Source: Zygnema cylindricum
Taxonomy: Eukaryota > Streptophyta > Zygnematophyceae > Zygnematales > Zygnemataceae
Length of the DNA stretch: 22,244 nt
Assembly (NCBI GenBank): GCA_037447655.1
Contig: JBBHKE010003455.1
Coordinates: 341,453-363,696 of the forward strand
Direction: 5' to 3'
The notes beneath the pieces are model-generated. The model had not been told where the DNA came from. It was given only the letters and a program-made list of their open reading frames with translations, and searched no databases. Below are positions 20,561 through 22,244 of this stretch, piece by piece. Position numbers and translations under genes: made by a program. The number at the start of each line of letters is the position of its first letter. Position 1 is the first letter of the stretch.

Positions 20561-21994
20561 TGTTGTTCTTTGGTCTAAAATAGACCGCAGAAGCCACCCA
20601 AACTATCATGCAAAAAGCTAAGCGAAGCTAAGCCAATGAACAATCATTTGAAATGCACCCTCCATTTAACATACATGCATACACAGATGCAATCATTCAT
20701 CCGCACACAGGCAGACCAATCATCCGTACACAGACGGAGCAAAATGCATACACAGATGCATTAAACATCAACTATGGTTTCATGGAATAATCAACATAAA
20801 TAAATCCTATAACAACAACTAAGGTTTGATGGAATAATCAACATAAACAAACCTTAGGACAAATGCATTATTAATGCATAACAAACAAGCATATAAATAA
20901 TAACACATGAATGCATCACACATAAACAAATGTATAATCAAATAATCAATTTATCACTCAATGTGCATGACCTGCTCGACAACCCTAAAGTACTACATCT
21001 TTGGTCCCCACTTTTCTAACCAGCATTGATGATTAATTCCTAACAAAGCTCATTCCTATATATACACTTGTGAGCTGTCAACGAATCACTAAGTGTCAAA
21101 ATAACCAACGTAAATTACGTAACTGTCACTAAATCAAACTAATCGTAAGCGTACACCTGAGAGTCAAGCAATCGTAAGCGTACACTTGTCTACAAGTACG
21201 ATATTTTTCACACACAAATTAAACTGTCGAAACCCTAATTAACCACTTTAATATTTACGTCATAATCAACACTAATTTAATAATACAAATAAGACAAAGC
21301 ATTGTTGTTCCAAATATTTTCAAGTACACACAATCTCACAAAATCGTATACTGAGTCATGCTGAGTCACTCAACGAAACTCGAATTTCGTAAAACAATCC
21401 GGGACGTCCAAAATAAACATCGTGTGATTGACGCGATTTCGCGTCACCACTACTTGAAAAAATAACGGCGGCCTATATCCACCGTACGTCACTCTTATTT
21501 GGCACCCTTGATGTCGAGCCACGTGCCACTTCCATCCACTTGACGAAATGATATTTTACCATCCAAATCTGTACCGTATCGCAACCGCGTACTTCGTCAT
21601 AAATGCCGCCTGCCGAAATAAAGGTACACCTGTCCAAAATAGATTCTACGTACCAGCGGCGTCCTTTTTCATAAATGCCGCCTGTCGCACATTATGTTAC
21701 GTACGATCGACGCACACTTTCAACATTTCGTATATGAAACGTCGATTATCTCACGTCGGATCGCTTCGCGATCTGCCGTCCATTTCCTCTTACGCAAACC
21801 GTACTTTTGCCCATATTTCTTCGCTTCACTTGAAATCCAATACCATACGTTCCAATATAATTCATACATTTTCTCCCCCACACATAAAAATAATCGAACC
21901 TCCACATTAGATTTTGTGAGTACTTACGCATTAAAAATCGCGTCGAGTACGCACGAAACGCCGCATACGCACGAAACTAACTTTTCCAAAACAA
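20561..21994. repeat. Long terminal repeat, right copy
   Basis: Matches the left copy along its whole length; see that entry. The differences cluster slightly in 18260-18480 and 19240-19300 of the left copy and are mainly transitions. Confidence 0.85.
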
Positions 21995-22244
21995 AAATAA
22001 GAAGCAGATGGTGCTTGAATCTTTTGGCAGATCTGGGTCCTTACGGACTCCCACATTGCAACATTTGCTCGGAGAGGGGTGAACTCGTCAAAACTCGTGA
22101 AGATTGTCGAGGCAATGCATGTTGATTTTTTTTATCTTGCCGTGGAAACGAATTTGGAGCTTTAAGCTTTTCAATGACTTGTCGGTCTTGATCTGCAGCA
22201 GGGCAACCATCAGGTGGAGAAGGAAATGTTTGTGTTTTTGAGCA
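21995..22244. other. Right flank, nothing recognised
   Basis: Unique sequence of balanced composition. A frame is open here (LLADLGPYGLPHCNICSERG), but I do not recognise it and it does not continue the glycosyltransferase remnant left of the element. Confidence 0.4.

Larger units (their letters stand above)
18057..21994. mobile_element. Non-autonomous LTR retrotransposon (LARD-like)
   Basis: Two 1434 bp direct repeats (18057-19490 and 20561-21994, constant offset 2504) flank 1070 bp of DNA without any retroelement protein frame. The repeats begin TGTT and end AACA, the TG...CA rule. Read on the minus strand, the first LTR is followed after six bases by TGGGCCCACACCCC, a possible primer-binding site since it starts with TGG. 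Also on that strand, CGGAGGAG lies just before the second LTR and would be the polypurine tract. Orientation minus is thus slightly favoured. The expected 5-bp target duplication is not seen (ATAAA on the left, AAAAT on the right), so a plain segmental duplication remains an alternative. Confidence 0.68.

Overview
The window looks like nuclear DNA of a land plant. It holds one readable housekeeping gene with four coding exons and GT-AG introns, for a plant-type mitochondrial ribosomal protein uL13m. It also holds the wreck of a plant glycosyltransferase gene (GT group 1 superfamily) and a dense load of transposable elements. The style (Ty3/gypsy element with a chromodomain-like tail, pogo-type transposase, very GTAC/ACGT-rich repeats) would suit a bryophyte or another non-seed plant, but that placement is an inference and the species is not identified.

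Layout. 1-4820: 3' part of a Ty3/gypsy retrotransposon: gag tail, protease, reverse transcriptase/RNase H, integrase with chromodomain-like end, polypurine tract and 3' LTR. Pol carries three single-base frame breaks. The gag/protease junction instead has the layout of a programmed -1 frameshift site. 5004-5786: truncated pogo/Tigger-type DDE transposase with an in-frame stop. 6078-6544: cluster of short hairpin repeats. 7150-8699: about 1.5 kb of almost pure purine sequence with a long (AG)n tract. 8700-11764: two copies of an 0.8 kb segment flanking a 614 bp foldback element. 11765-12252: ACCCG-rich stretch and a small MITE. 12701-13473: Harbinger/Tourist-like element with TAA target duplication, directly upstream of the uL13m gene.

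14024-16176: uL13m gene; a MITE of the same family as the one at 12037 sits in its second intron. 16723-18035: decayed glycosyltransferase with nonsense and frameshift lesions, two in-frame tandem duplications and a purine-rich block bounded by a duplicated exon piece. 18057-21994: two 1434 bp direct repeats, differing at about 19 sites by eye, around 1070 bp of non-coding DNA. This is best read as a non-autonomous LTR retrotransposon.

The genes do not form a pathway. The only gene likely to be functional is uL13m; the rest is repeat biology. The best leads are the gag/pro frameshift signal, the palindrome cluster in the gypsy LTR, the foldback element, and the paired (covarying) tandem hairpins in the long direct repeats.
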